A stretch of 37,277 nucleotides of DNA, taken from NCBI GenBank assembly GCA_002816455.1, contig MUCR01000066.1, forward strand, positions 1 through 37,277, in the 5' to 3' direction. Of this stretch, positions 19,871 to 28,584 are shown one piece after another. Made by a program: the position numbers and the translations under genes. This DNA comes from SAR202 cluster bacterium Io17-Chloro-G4 (GTDB taxonomy: Bacteria > Chloroflexota > Dehalococcoidia > Lucifugimonadales > UBA3495). The notes below the pieces were generated by a model. The model was given only the letters and a program-made list of their open reading frames with translations. It was not told the origin of the DNA and ran no database searches. How positions within the stretch are numbered: position 1 is the stretch's first letter; the number at the start of each line of letters is the position of its first letter.

Positions 19871-21079
19871 TTAGTCACCCTTATACCCTCGATTTCCTTG
19901 GTCCTTTTCCGAGAACTGCCGGATCATCAGGGCCGCCGTCGCGCCTTCACCGACCGCGCTGGCAACCTGTTTTGTGCTGCCGCCACGGACGTCGCCGGCG
20001 GCAAAAACACCGTCCATACTCGTTTCTAAGTTGGGTCTGGTGGTGATAAACCCAAATCGGTCCAAGTCCACCGTGTCCCTGACGAAGTCGACATTGGGGT
20101 CCAAACCGATGAAGATGAAGACAGCGCCGGGCGTTAGCTCTTCAACCTCGCCGGATGCCACGTTTTTGATTACCACTGAGCTCAACTTACCGTTGCCGCG
20201 AAATTCTTCCACGGTTGTGCCCAGACGGACCTCCATCTCAGGATGGCCAGCCGCTTTCTCCCGGAGGATCTGGCTAGCGCCCAGTTGGTCGCGCACTTCC
20301 AGAACTGTGACTTTGTTGGCGAATTTGGTTAAAAAGAGACCCTCTTCAACTCCGCTATTGCCGCCTCCTACCACCACCATGTCTTGGCCTTTGTAAAGGG
20401 GCCCGTCGCAGGTTGCGCAGAAGTGAATACCGGCGCCGATCAGGTCTTCTTCACCGGGCACGTTTAGACGCTGGTACCTGCTGCCGGTGGCCAACAAAAC
20501 GGCTTTGGAGCAATACTCGTCGCCAGACTCGGTGGTTATTAACTTATGGTCTCCGTCAACCATTAAACCCGTGATCGCTTGAGCAGGGAGGATTTCCACG
20601 CCGAAGCGCTCCGCCTGTGTCCGCATCTCATCTGCCAGATCCGCCTCTTTCACGCCTTGGGCGAAACCGGGGTAGTTATCAATCCGCTCAGTAACGCCCG
20701 CTTGGCCACCCACGCCACTGCGTTCGACAATCAAAGTTTCTATGCCTTCACGAGCTGCATAAATCGCTGCTGTCAGGCCTGCCGGTCCGCCGCCTACCAC
20801 AATCAGGTCGTAGAACTCACGTCGGGCCTTGGGGTTAATGCCCAGCTTGGCGGCCAGTTCGGCATTGGTCGGCTCCACCAGAATGGAGCCGTCTTCAAAC
20901 TCAATGGTGGGTATGATTTGCTTGCCGTCGTTGGCTTGCTGGACGTAGTGTCTACCGGTTTCGTCTTGGTCTATATCTACCCAGTTGTAACGGATTCGTT
21001 GGTCTCCAAGGAACTGCTTCGCTCTCTTACAATCAGGGCACCAAGGCGCGCCGTAGACGGTTATTTTGGTTTCGGGCAT
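19871..21079 (-). CDS. Glutaredoxin-thioredoxin reductase fusion
   Basis: N-terminal Grx-like TVYGAPWCPDCKRAKQFL...IIPTIEFEDGSILVEP; C-terminal low-Mr TrxR with VVGGGPAGLTAAIYAARE, CATCDG, AAGDVRGG. Confidence 0.93.
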   Translation of the reverse strand: MPETKITVYGAPWCPDCKRAKQFLGDQRIRYNWVDIDQDETGRHYVQQANDGKQIIPTIEFEDGSILVEPTNAELAAKLGINPKARREFYDLIVVGGGPAGLTAAIYAAREGIETLIVERSGVGGQAGVTERIDNYPGFAQGVKEADLADEMRTQAERFGVEILPAQAITGLMVDGDHKLITTESGDEYCSKAVLLATGSRYQRLNVPGEEDLIGAGIHFCATCDGPLYKGQDMVVVGGGNSGVEEGLFLTKFANKVTVLEVRDQLGASQILREKAAGHPEMEVRLGTTVEEFRGNGKLSSVVIKNVASGEVEELTPGAVFIFIGLDPNVDFVRDTVDLDRFGFITTRPNLETSMDGVFAAGDVRGGSTKQVASAVGEGATAALMIRQFSEKDQGNRGYKGD

Positions 21080-21095
21080 ATGATTTCCTCCATTT

Positions 21096-21140
21096 GGACA
21101 TTAGAACGGTGGACAATAGAATTGCGGACAATAGAACGCA
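21096..21140. repeat. Three tandem 15-bp units upstream of the Grx-TrxR gene
   Basis: GGACATTAGAACGGT / GGACAATAGAATTGC / GGACAATAGAACGCA, directly adjacent. Confidence 0.75.
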
Positions 21141-21186
21141 ATCTCCAACCTTCTTGAGGGGTACGTCGGGTTGAAGGGATGTGTGT

Positions 21187-21381
21187 TTAAGCGGCCAGGT
21201 TGCCCAAGATTGCGTAAGCCTTGGAGAGACCCACTTCTTCGCCGGATTGACCCAAGAGCTCGGCTTCTTCACTTTCAGTCAAGTAGCTACTGCACTGCAA
21301 GCAAGAGATGAACGTGCCGAAAGAATCCTTGTTTTCGTAAAGATCTTCGCGGCATTTTCGGCAAGATTTTAACCAGTACAT
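21187..21381 (-). CDS. Small zinc-ribbon-like protein (CX2C-X16-CX2C)
   Basis: SCRKCREDLYENKDSFGTFISCLQCSSYL; 64 aa, codirectional with the Grx-TrxR gene. Confidence 0.65.
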   Translation of the reverse strand: MYWLKSCRKCREDLYENKDSFGTFISCLQCSSYLTESEEAELLGQSGEEVGLSKAYAILGNLAA

Positions 21382-21490
21382 GATTTTGACCTCCCAAGTG
21401 TCCCAACGGTCGTAGGCTACCGTTGTCTAGCTAAAATACTAAGACAGGAGCAGAGGGAGGACATCCACCGAATCATCTATTTTCGATCTA

Positions 21491-21522
21491 AAAAGAGTTT
21501 GACGCCAGCGTCAACCTCTTTT
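21491..21522 (-). terminator. Hairpin terminator downstream of the ftrB-like gene
   Basis: 15-bp arms (14/15) AAAAGAGGTTGACGC / GCGTCAAACTCTTTT, 2-nt spacer, T-run on the minus strand. Confidence 0.65.
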
Positions 21523-21610
21523 CTGAATCAAGGGTGACCGCCGTGTCAACCCGCAGGACGACAATAGGTCAACCAAATGGACTTTTGGGTGGTGTTTGGA
21601 TAATCAAACC

Positions 21611-21690
21611 GTCTCACCGGCGAAGGCCGGTGTCCAGGAACATTGGAGGTTAAGACGAGACCTGGATTCAAGCCTCCCCCGGAATGACGA
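21611..21690. repeat. Dispersed-repeat-like element (CACCGGCGAAGGCCGGTGTCCAGG ... CCTGGATTCAAGCCTCCCCCGGAATGACG)
   Basis: Palindrome CACCGG-CGAAGG-CCGGTG, CCAGG/CCTGG arms, GGAATGACG end; translated ORF shows the typical spurious pattern SPAKAGVQ...LDSSLPRNDE. Confidence 0.65.
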
Positions 21691-21734
21691 ATTTAAAACT
21701 GCTATAACACCGATATTTGGGAAATGTCGATGGA

Positions 21735-22160
21735 TTAGGAAGGGCGGTCAATTCGTTCTTGTTCCCTTTCTTGCCATTTGTTCTTGAGAGGCCGTCCCTT
21801 ATCGGGAATCGGGTCTTCCACCAGGCCGTATATTTCTCTGCCCTCGTGGCCTTCGGGCAGATATTCGGTAATGGGCAGACCTTCTTTGTTCACGAACAAC
21901 AAGCAATGGCAGTATTTGTATATCTGCATGTCGTCGCAAGCGCAGAGCCAGGTGCGGTGGGTAACTTCCTCTTTTTTATCGGGGTAGAACCGGCAGGGAC
22001 ACAAGGGCCGGCCAAGTTCGTCCACGTTTTTCGCTAGTCCCAGTATTACACTCTCGGTAACACCTTCAACTGGAGAAACGTAAGTCCCGAATTTTTCGTT
22101 ATATCTGTCGACGAAGGCCCGCATTTTCTGTATTGATTGTTCGCTGGGTTGTTCTGGCAT
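21735..22160 (-). CDS. ftrB: Ferredoxin:thioredoxin reductase catalytic (beta) subunit
   Basis: CPC-X16-CAC-X8-CHC, matching the FTR CPC-X16-CPC-X8-CHC spacing apart from CAC. Confidence 0.92.
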   Translation of the reverse strand: MPEQPSEQSIQKMRAFVDRYNEKFGTYVSPVEGVTESVILGLAKNVDELGRPLCPCRFYPDKKEEVTHRTWLCACDDMQIYKYCHCLLFVNKEGLPITEYLPEGHEGREIYGLVEDPIPDKGRPLKNKWQEREQERIDRPS

Positions 22161-22264
22161 GAGAATAAAACCTCCGAGAGTTTGCCGTTAAATATCGATA
22201 ATTTGGTCTGGAACTCTGGAACGCCGACCTCCTTTGGATGCAGCCCACAGCGTGAAGATGAGCG

Positions 22265-22354
22265 TGGCGGAGGGGGTGGGATTCGAACCCACGATACAGT
22301 TGCCCATATAACGGTTTTCAAGACCGTCGCCTTCGTCCACTCGGCCACCCCTCC
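22265..22354 (-). tRNA. tRNA-Ser (anticodon UGA), CCA encoded
   Basis: GGAGGGGTGGCCGAGTGG...ACGGTCTTGAAAACCGT...variable arm...GGGTTCGAATCCC...CCCCTCCGCCA; acceptor, anticodon and T stems present. Confidence 0.96.
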
Positions 22355-22859
22355 ATTATGACTATTGTATCTGAATTGCGGTGGTTGTCGCTGCCTTGCC
22401 GTCTAATGTCTAATAACGCCAACGTGCTGGCTAACTTCGGCAACGCTCATCTGGGGTAGTTGAGGACGCTCTCCGGAGTAGGCGCTCTGTAGAGTTAGAG
22501 ACAATAATTAATGAATCGATTCGCCTTGACCCTAGACAAGTCTTGACCACATCAATTGGGGATCAACCGAGAATTTTGGCGAGGTTGCAGGAAAAACTAG
22601 TAGTCTTAAAACAAAAAGTTAAATGGCCCGGCGAAAAACCTCCAAACAAACTCCCACTTTCCCACCGGGGTCGCTCCGGTCTCGGTGAAGAAGTACATCA
22701 AAGTGAAAAAAAGCCACAACGAAGCGGATGGGATGCCAAAACATCCGCATCCGCTTCTGGCCGATCTCCCTTGTCCTCTCCAGAACCAAGCCATTTAGTT
22801 CATCCACTAAACGAAGACCGAATACCGTAGTACCTGGAAGGCGGCTGATGCGGTTGTTA

Positions 22860-23246
22860 CTAGCGGAGAACACTAACTCCGGGTGGCCATCCCCGCAACA
22901 AAGTGTTAAAAGCAAGCTCGGACCATTGGTCAGTTCCCGGCTTCTCTGACGCTGGGCTGGCTGGCGCTGGCCGCTCCGGTTGTTCCTGCAATTCAGGCTG
23001 AGCCTCTTCGGCCTGAATCTCGGGTAGAGCGGGTCTCCCTTGGGCCCCAGAAATGTAGCCTACGGCGTCTCCAGACGGGTCCCTTAAATAGCCGTCACCG
23101 AATCCACCAAGGCGCTGCCCCTCATAGGAACATATACTACCGTCGGTTACGAAAGCCCGCGCTTCACCCAAGGAATCATAGATGACGTCCTCTGACAGCC
23201 ACCCAACCGGCCACCCTGCTTTGCTGTAGATGGGCTGCGCACTCAT
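22860..23246 (-). CDS. 4-fold beta flower-like domain protein with a Pro/Glu-rich tail
   Basis: Repeats of about 10-15 aa: IYSKAGWPVGWLSEDVIYDSLGEARAFVTDGSICSYEGQRLGGFGDGYLRDPSGDAVGYI; ATG at 23246 preceded by GGGAGG. Confidence 0.55.
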   Translation of the reverse strand: MSAQPIYSKAGWPVGWLSEDVIYDSLGEARAFVTDGSICSYEGQRLGGFGDGYLRDPSGDAVGYISGAQGRPALPEIQAEEAQPELQEQPERPAPASPASEKPGTDQWSELAFNTLLRGWPPGVSVLR

Positions 23247-23434
23247 GATTCCTCCCTGCGTCAAGCTCGTTTTGCGTCAGGCCTAATTTATTAAGGCCAC
23301 TTCAGTGTTCTGGATCTTCCGCCCGATCGGGAAATTGACTATGGGCCAAACTTTACCGGATCAATCCGTGATGACCCCATTCGCTATGCTTCGGCATTAT
23401 AAGGGTGGGTGAACACCAGCGGCAACTTACAAGA

Positions 23435-23473
23435 AAGCTCCTCCTCTGGTTATTTCCCGAGGAGGAGCTTTTT
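23435..23473. terminator. Hairpin terminator, perfect 12-bp stem
   Basis: AAGCTCCTCCTC - 12-nt loop - GAGGAGGAGCTT followed by TTT on the + strand. Confidence 0.75.
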
Positions 23474-23502
23474 GCGTTGATTAGACTGTGTTGAAGTTCA
23501 GT

Positions 23503-24396
23503 TTAGGGATAGACGCCGTCTTGGAATCCGCGGGTATCCACGGTGCCGTCGTCGGCATTGGTGACCTGCCCGGTGGTTGCGTCAATTACCCGGAAGGCAT
23601 CCCCATTGCTGGGCAAGAAGTAGAGCAGGGACCGTACCGCTCCGCTGTCCGTCACATACCAGCTGTATGAGCCCGTGCTGGTGCCTCCTCCGTTGTCCGG
23701 TGAAGCCGATTCGGGCACCGCCTGAAGGAGTCCGGCTTTTACCAGCAGGTTGAAGTCTATGAAATAGTCTCTGCTGTCGACCGCATGGTCCACTGCCTGG
23801 AATTTCACCTTATCCACGTACCAACCAGAGGACGCTCCGGAAATCGCGGTAGTGCCACCCCCGTTTGCATCCAAGGCAGACAAGCCGGTCCGTGCCGGAG
23901 CCAAGGTCTCCAGCTCGGCGTTTAGGTTGTTTTCAGCAGTGGTCGAAGGGGTGCCATCCGAAGCTAATGCTCGGTTGCCATCTCCGTCACCGTCTCTCCA
24001 TTTGGGGTCGCCACCCCGAGTGCCTCTCACCGGATTGAAACCGATGGTTAGGTCGGCGCTGGTTTGGGCGCCGGTGACAACACCTTCTGAATCGACTGTC
24101 TGGGTCTAAGTGTCCGGAGTTCCGGTGGACTTGAAGTTGCCCAACAGGGGGAACTGGCGCTGGCCCAGGTACCGGACGTTATCGGCGGCGGTGAAGAATG
24201 AGTCCACCGCTGTCTGAATCATCGCCTTATCTTGGGCATAGGATTTCTCTCTAGTCTTGCCCAACTGGTTGTTGACCATGGGCACGGCAACGGCAGCCAT
24301 GACGCCCATAATGGCGACCACGGTGACCATTTCCACTAGGGTGAACCCCTTTTGCTTCTCCCGGAGATTCTTTATGGCTGAGAGCAACCGATTCAT
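23503..24396 (-). pseudogene. Type IV pilin/pseudopilin-like gene interrupted by an in-frame TAG at 24106-24108
   Basis: Prepilin signal KQKGFTLVEMVTVVAIMGVMAAVAVPMV; ORFs 24106-24396 and 23503-24030 share a frame: ...STGTPDT*TQTVDSEGVVTGAQTSADLTIGFNPVRGTRGGDPKWRDGDGDGN... Confidence 0.82.
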
Positions 24397-24607
24397 GATG
24401 GCCTCTTCACGGTAATTTGTCCGGCTGTGGCTTTTCGGACTGAATCCAGTATAGAAGGAACAAGCCCTGTGACAACCACTCTAAGGGGTGAAAAATGGGT
24501 TAATTCTTGCGGGCTAGCCGAATTAAGGGAGGGAGTAGGCATACCGGCGGGCCGGAAACCTTAACGATTTTACTTTACTACGTGGGACCCAAAGTGGGCC
24601 AATCGGG

Positions 24608-25057
24608 TCAAATCCCAGCTTCCAGTATTTCCTTCAACTTAGCGATGTCGGCATCCATCTGCCTCTTGGCACTGTGGACCACCAACGGCTCAGTCATCTT
24701 GAATACGCCGGTTAGCTCCGCCTCTACGGCCAAAGTAACAGTGGTTCCGTTACCGCTACGATTCAAACTGAAGGAAGCATACATCTGTATCGGCCCAGAC
24801 GTACTTTTAAAGCCCAGCCTTGTATCCGGCTCGTATACAGTTACGGTGAATGCCGTCTCCAGGCGCCTGCCCATAAGCCGGCGCACCTCTCGGAGTGTGG
24901 TGCCGACGCCGGTAGGGCCGTTGGATGTCTGCTCAACTTCCAACAGTTCGGATTGCCATTCTGTGCCCCTGGAGACATCCGCCAAATAGGAGAAGACCTT
25001 GCCTACGGGACAGTTTATTATCGAAGACGCTTCAGCTCGGGCCACCGGCGCCTCCAT
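24608..25057 (-). CDS. SRPBCC (polyketide cyclase/START-like) family protein
   Basis: SIINCPVGKVFSYLADVSRGTEWQSELLEVE...GVGTTLREVRRLMGRRLE; typical SRPBCC opening and length. Confidence 0.8.
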   Translation of the reverse strand: MEAPVARAEASSIINCPVGKVFSYLADVSRGTEWQSELLEVEQTSNGPTGVGTTLREVRRLMGRRLETAFTVTVYEPDTRLGFKSTSGPIQMYASFSLNRSGNGTTVTLAVEAELTGVFKMTEPLVVHSAKRQMDADIAKLKEILEAGI

Positions 25058-25075
25058 ATAAGAGTCGTAGGATTG

Positions 25076-26893
25076 CTACAAAGCCAAGGCATAGCAAGCC
25101 CGGCGAGGGTCGCCGCTGCTGCTGAGAACGCCAGTCTCCGAGTCCCGCTTGGTGACCGTCGCACCCATGCCGCAGTTGACCGCCCGCTGTATTTTGTGTC
25201 CCATTGACCGCAACGCTTCGGCGGTGGACTCTGGGAATCCTTCTTCCAGGTCGAGTCGTCCCGGATAGTATTCGTGGGGGTAGAAGGAGTTGATGACGCT
25301 CTGGCTGGCGAACCGCGGGGCCTCCACGGCCTCTTGCGGGTTCATACCGAAGACCAGCACATTCAGGACTAATTGCAAATTGGCTTGAGATTGGTTATCC
25401 CCACCGGGGCAACCGATGGTCATGGCGGGCTGCGCGTCTTTCGTAATAATGTAATTGATAAGTGTGGTGCGGGGCCGCTTGCCCGGCTCCACCACGTTGG
25501 GATGTCCCGGGGTACAGTTGAACATCTCTATCCGGGTGCTAAGGGCGCAGCCCAGTTCCGGGAAGAAAGCGGACTTGGCGAATGCGCCGCCGCTGATGGT
25601 GCCGCACACCATGTTGCCGTCGTTGTCCATGGCGGAAACGTGAGTAGTGCCTCCGTCGTCACCACCACCGCCGCCGTCGCCGCCAATGCCGGTTGCGACG
25701 GGAGCCCCTGTAGACACAGGTCCGCTAGACCCGCAGTTTTTGGAGAGTTGGGAAGGGTCGCCGCTAACGGGCAATTCGGGGCAAGCTTTGTTTTGGTCAA
25801 TTAGAGCCGCCCTTTGGGCACCATACTCCTTGGAAAGCAGGCCTTGGATAGGTATGGTGGAGTAGTCCGGGTCTCCGTAATATGCTTCCCTATCGGCGAA
25901 AGTTAACTTCAGGGCCTCGGTCACTGTGTGAATATAGGCCGGCGTGTTGTGGCCCATGCTACGCAGGTCGAATTGCTCCAAGATGTTTATCGCTTGCATT
26001 AACATGGGGCCTTGGGTCCATGTGTTATGGCCCAAAATTTCGTAGCCCCTGAAAGTGGTCTTAACCGGCTCCTCGTATTTGGAATTATATTCGGCCAAGT
26101 CCTCCATGCTGAGAATGCCGCCCACTCTTTGGGCACATTCAACGATGGTTGAAGCTATGTCGCCCCGGTAAAAAGCCTGTCTGGCGAACTCCAGCCCGTC
26201 TGCTCTACTGGTCCCCTTAGCGCCGGGAGGCAACATTCCTTTCAGCGTATTTGCCAACCCCGGCTGCACCAAAAGTGAGGCGGGACGAGGTACCTGCCCA
26301 TTCTCGTAGAAAATGTCAGTTCCTCCGGGCGGATAGTTGCCGAACTGTTCCAGCGTTGCGGGAGACTTGAGGCGCTCCAGCATGTACTCGTAGTTGGGTA
26401 TGCCATGCTCCGCAAATTGGATCGCCGGAGCCAACACCTCTTCGATCGGTTTGGTGCCGAAGCGTTCTAGTAGCGAGATAAAAGCGTCCACCACGCCGGG
26501 GACGGTGAAGGAAAAGTGAGCCCGGCTCCCCGGCCCCGTGGGGATACGCTCCATCCCCCTGGATGTGTAGAAATCGGCGGTGGCTTTGGCTGGAGCAACC
26601 CCTTGGCCGCTGAGAGACAGCAGTTCCCCGCTGGCGGCGTGGTACAACATAAACACGCCTTCTGCGGCCAGCGAATACGATGCGATAGGCTCAACCACCG
26701 CAGCAGCGAATCCAGCGGCCACGGCGGCGTCAAATGCGTTGCCGCCGCTGAGCATCATCCTCATTCCGGCCATGGAGGTGAGGTAATGACCGCTGGATAT
26801 AACACCGCTGGTGGAGTGGACCACCGGTCGCCCAGTAGGCGGCAGGACCACGTCTCCTTGCTCTAGCTCATAGCTGGTAGTTTGTCCGGCCAT
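25076..26893 (-). CDS. Gamma-glutamyltransferase family protein
   Basis: GMRMMLSGGNAFDAAVAAGFAAAVVEP, catalytic-Thr region GGTTHVSAMDNDGNMVCGTISGG, RPRTTLINYI. Confidence 0.92.
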   Translation of the reverse strand: MAGQTTSYELEQGDVVLPPTGRPVVHSTSGVISSGHYLTSMAGMRMMLSGGNAFDAAVAAGFAAAVVEPIASYSLAAEGVFMLYHAASGELLSLSGQGVAPAKATADFYTSRGMERIPTGPGSRAHFSFTVPGVVDAFISLLERFGTKPIEEVLAPAIQFAEHGIPNYEYMLERLKSPATLEQFGNYPPGGTDIFYENGQVPRPASLLVQPGLANTLKGMLPPGAKGTSRADGLEFARQAFYRGDIASTIVECAQRVGGILSMEDLAEYNSKYEEPVKTTFRGYEILGHNTWTQGPMLMQAINILEQFDLRSMGHNTPAYIHTVTEALKLTFADREAYYGDPDYSTIPIQGLLSKEYGAQRAALIDQNKACPELPVSGDPSQLSKNCGSSGPVSTGAPVATGIGGDGGGGGDDGGTTHVSAMDNDGNMVCGTISGGAFAKSAFFPELGCALSTRIEMFNCTPGHPNVVEPGKRPRTTLINYIITKDAQPAMTIGCPGGDNQSQANLQLVLNVLVFGMNPQEAVEAPRFASQSVINSFYPHEYYPGRLDLEEGFPESTAEALRSMGHKIQRAVNCGMGATVTKRDSETGVLSSSGDPRRACYALAL

Positions 26894-26929
26894 TTCTAAC
26901 TCCGAATGCCTTGATTATGTACGGTTTTT

Positions 26930-27979
26930 CTAGCCGCAGGCTAGAGCGTAAATCTGGCTTGCTTGTTCCGGCAAGGGGTGGGCGGTCCAAGTCTGGCCGC
27001 TGTCGAGGCTGCCAAAAACCTCGCCGTCCATAGAAGCGCAGAACATGGTGCTGGGTTTGCGCTCGTCGAAGGCTAGGCCAAACAGGGTGCTGCGCGGCGC
27101 CACTCCCATGTCGATGCGCTCCCAATTTGAGCCGCCGTCTTGGCTGCGGAACAAGGCCCCGGAGTCGCTCCTAAAGTCGGGGCCGCCGGAAACCCAAATG
27201 GTCTTGGGGTCGCCGGGAACTTCCCGGATGCTCCGGCAATAGGTCTGCCCCTTTTCGTTTAGAGCCTCAATCCCGCCGCGAATCCAATGTTCGCCGTGGT
27301 CTTCGCTGCGGAATAGGCCTGCGCGGGCGATGCTCAAGATATTTCCCGGCCGAAAACTACTGGCCAGGACCCCGTGCATGTCCACAGGATCATCGTTTAT
27401 GTATTGACCGTGGCTCATGTTTTCCCAATTCTCGCCGCCGTCCAGCGAACGGATGATACCGCCGACTTCGATAGCGCCGTAGACTTCGTCGGGGTCGGAC
27501 GCGCTGACGGACATCATCAGAATCCGTTTTGCCAAGTTGGCGCCTGGGCCCGTTGTCACTTCCGGGAAGCGCACGCTAACCGGCAGTTGCTCCCACCGCT
27601 CGCCGCCGTCATCGCTACGGTATATCTCCGCCCCTTCGTAACCGGCGTAGACAACATCGGAGGCTCTGGGGTGGAAAAGAATCGACCACACCGGAAGGCC
27701 GTGGTCGGGCACATTCAATTTCTCCCAATGCTCACCGTGGTCTTCGGTGCGATACGGTCCAAACTGGGTGCCAATCATCACGCTCTCCGCCTTTTGCGGG
27801 TGAACGGTTATCGCACGGATTGCGACTCCCTCAGGGAGGCCGTTGCTGAGTAGTTTCCACTGATTATCGCCTACAGCCATGCGGTAAAGGCCGCTCATCA
27901 CCGGTCGGCCCGGCGCCGTTTCTCCTGCCAAGCCTGCATAAACGTAGGTTTTTCGGCCGTTGTCAGTGCTGGTCGTCAT
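26930..27979 (-). CDS. BNR/Asp-box repeat beta-propeller (sialidase/VPS10-like) protein
   Basis: Repeated RSxDxGxxW-type motifs: YRTEDHGEHWEKL, YRSDDGGERWEQL, RSLDGGENWENM, RSEDHGEHWIRG, RSQDGGSNWERI, GSLDSGQTWTAH. Confidence 0.85.
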   Translation of the reverse strand: MTTSTDNGRKTYVYAGLAGETAPGRPVMSGLYRMAVGDNQWKLLSNGLPEGVAIRAITVHPQKAESVMIGTQFGPYRTEDHGEHWEKLNVPDHGLPVWSILFHPRASDVVYAGYEGAEIYRSDDGGERWEQLPVSVRFPEVTTGPGANLAKRILMMSVSASDPDEVYGAIEVGGIIRSLDGGENWENMSHGQYINDDPVDMHGVLASSFRPGNILSIARAGLFRSEDHGEHWIRGGIEALNEKGQTYCRSIREVPGDPKTIWVSGGPDFRSDSGALFRSQDGGSNWERIDMGVAPRSTLFGLAFDERKPSTMFCASMDGEVFGSLDSGQTWTAHPLPEQASQIYALACG

Positions 27980-28185
27980 TTCTGTCTCCTCTTGCACGAT
28001 TCTCTGCGAGTGGATAGGGCCATTCCATCACAGTGGAATTAGCTTGTCAACAATGTGGGAATGGGAAGGAAAATGTGTCACGAATCTGGGAGAATCCATC
28101 CAGAATGTGCGTGATGAAAGGCTGACCCGGCCAGCCGAACGTCTCTGCCAGCCGGATAAGATATCCACCGATGTCGACCTAGGCT

Positions 28186-28584
28186 CTAGTTATCGCCGAT
28201 GACGGCTATGGCTTCCACTTCAACTAAGAAATCCGGGTCGGCCAGTCCGGCCACCACCACCGTAGTGCTGGTGGGGCGACCTTCCGCAGGAAGCATTTCC
28301 TGCCGCGCCGGGCGAATCTTGGCCCCGGTATCGGTGCCCACCACGTAGGTCGTGGTCTTTACGATGTCCGCCAAGGTTCCGCCAGCGGCCTTCACGGCTT
28401 TCTCCAAATTGGCCCATACCAGGCGTATCTGGGCTTCCGGGTCCCCTGGGTGAGCCGCCTTGCCGTCCATGCCCCTAGGCACTTGACCGGCGATGTATAC
28501 GGTGTTGCCCGCTTTGACCACATGGTTGTATAAATTCACGGGAGGCGCCGCAATATCCGGGGGATTAATGTACTCTTTGGCCAT
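28186..28584 (-). CDS. RidA (YjgF/YER057c/UK114) family protein
   Basis: YNHVVKAGNTVYIAGQVPRGMDG...QIRLVWANLEKAVKAAGGTLADIVKTTTYV...GRPTSTTVVVAGLADPDFLVEVEAIAV. Confidence 0.93.
   Translation of the reverse strand: MAKEYINPPDIAAPPVNLYNHVVKAGNTVYIAGQVPRGMDGKAAHPGDPEAQIRLVWANLEKAVKAAGGTLADIVKTTTYVVGTDTGAKIRPARQEMLPAEGRPTSTTVVVAGLADPDFLVEVEAIAVIGDN

Noticed and set aside
21596-21787. 63-aa plus ORF MDNQTVSPAKAGVQEH...
   Set aside because: Looks like translation of a dispersed repeat (SPAKAGVQ / LDSSLPRNDE) and not a gene.
22046-22348. 100-aa minus ORF MAEWTKATVLKTVIWATVSWVRIPPPPP...
   Set aside because: Classic spurious translation through tRNA-Ser.
22543-22915. Overlapping ORFs on both strands (95 aa + and 98 aa -)
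   Set aside because: No recognisable motifs, mutually overlapping, compositionally unconvincing.
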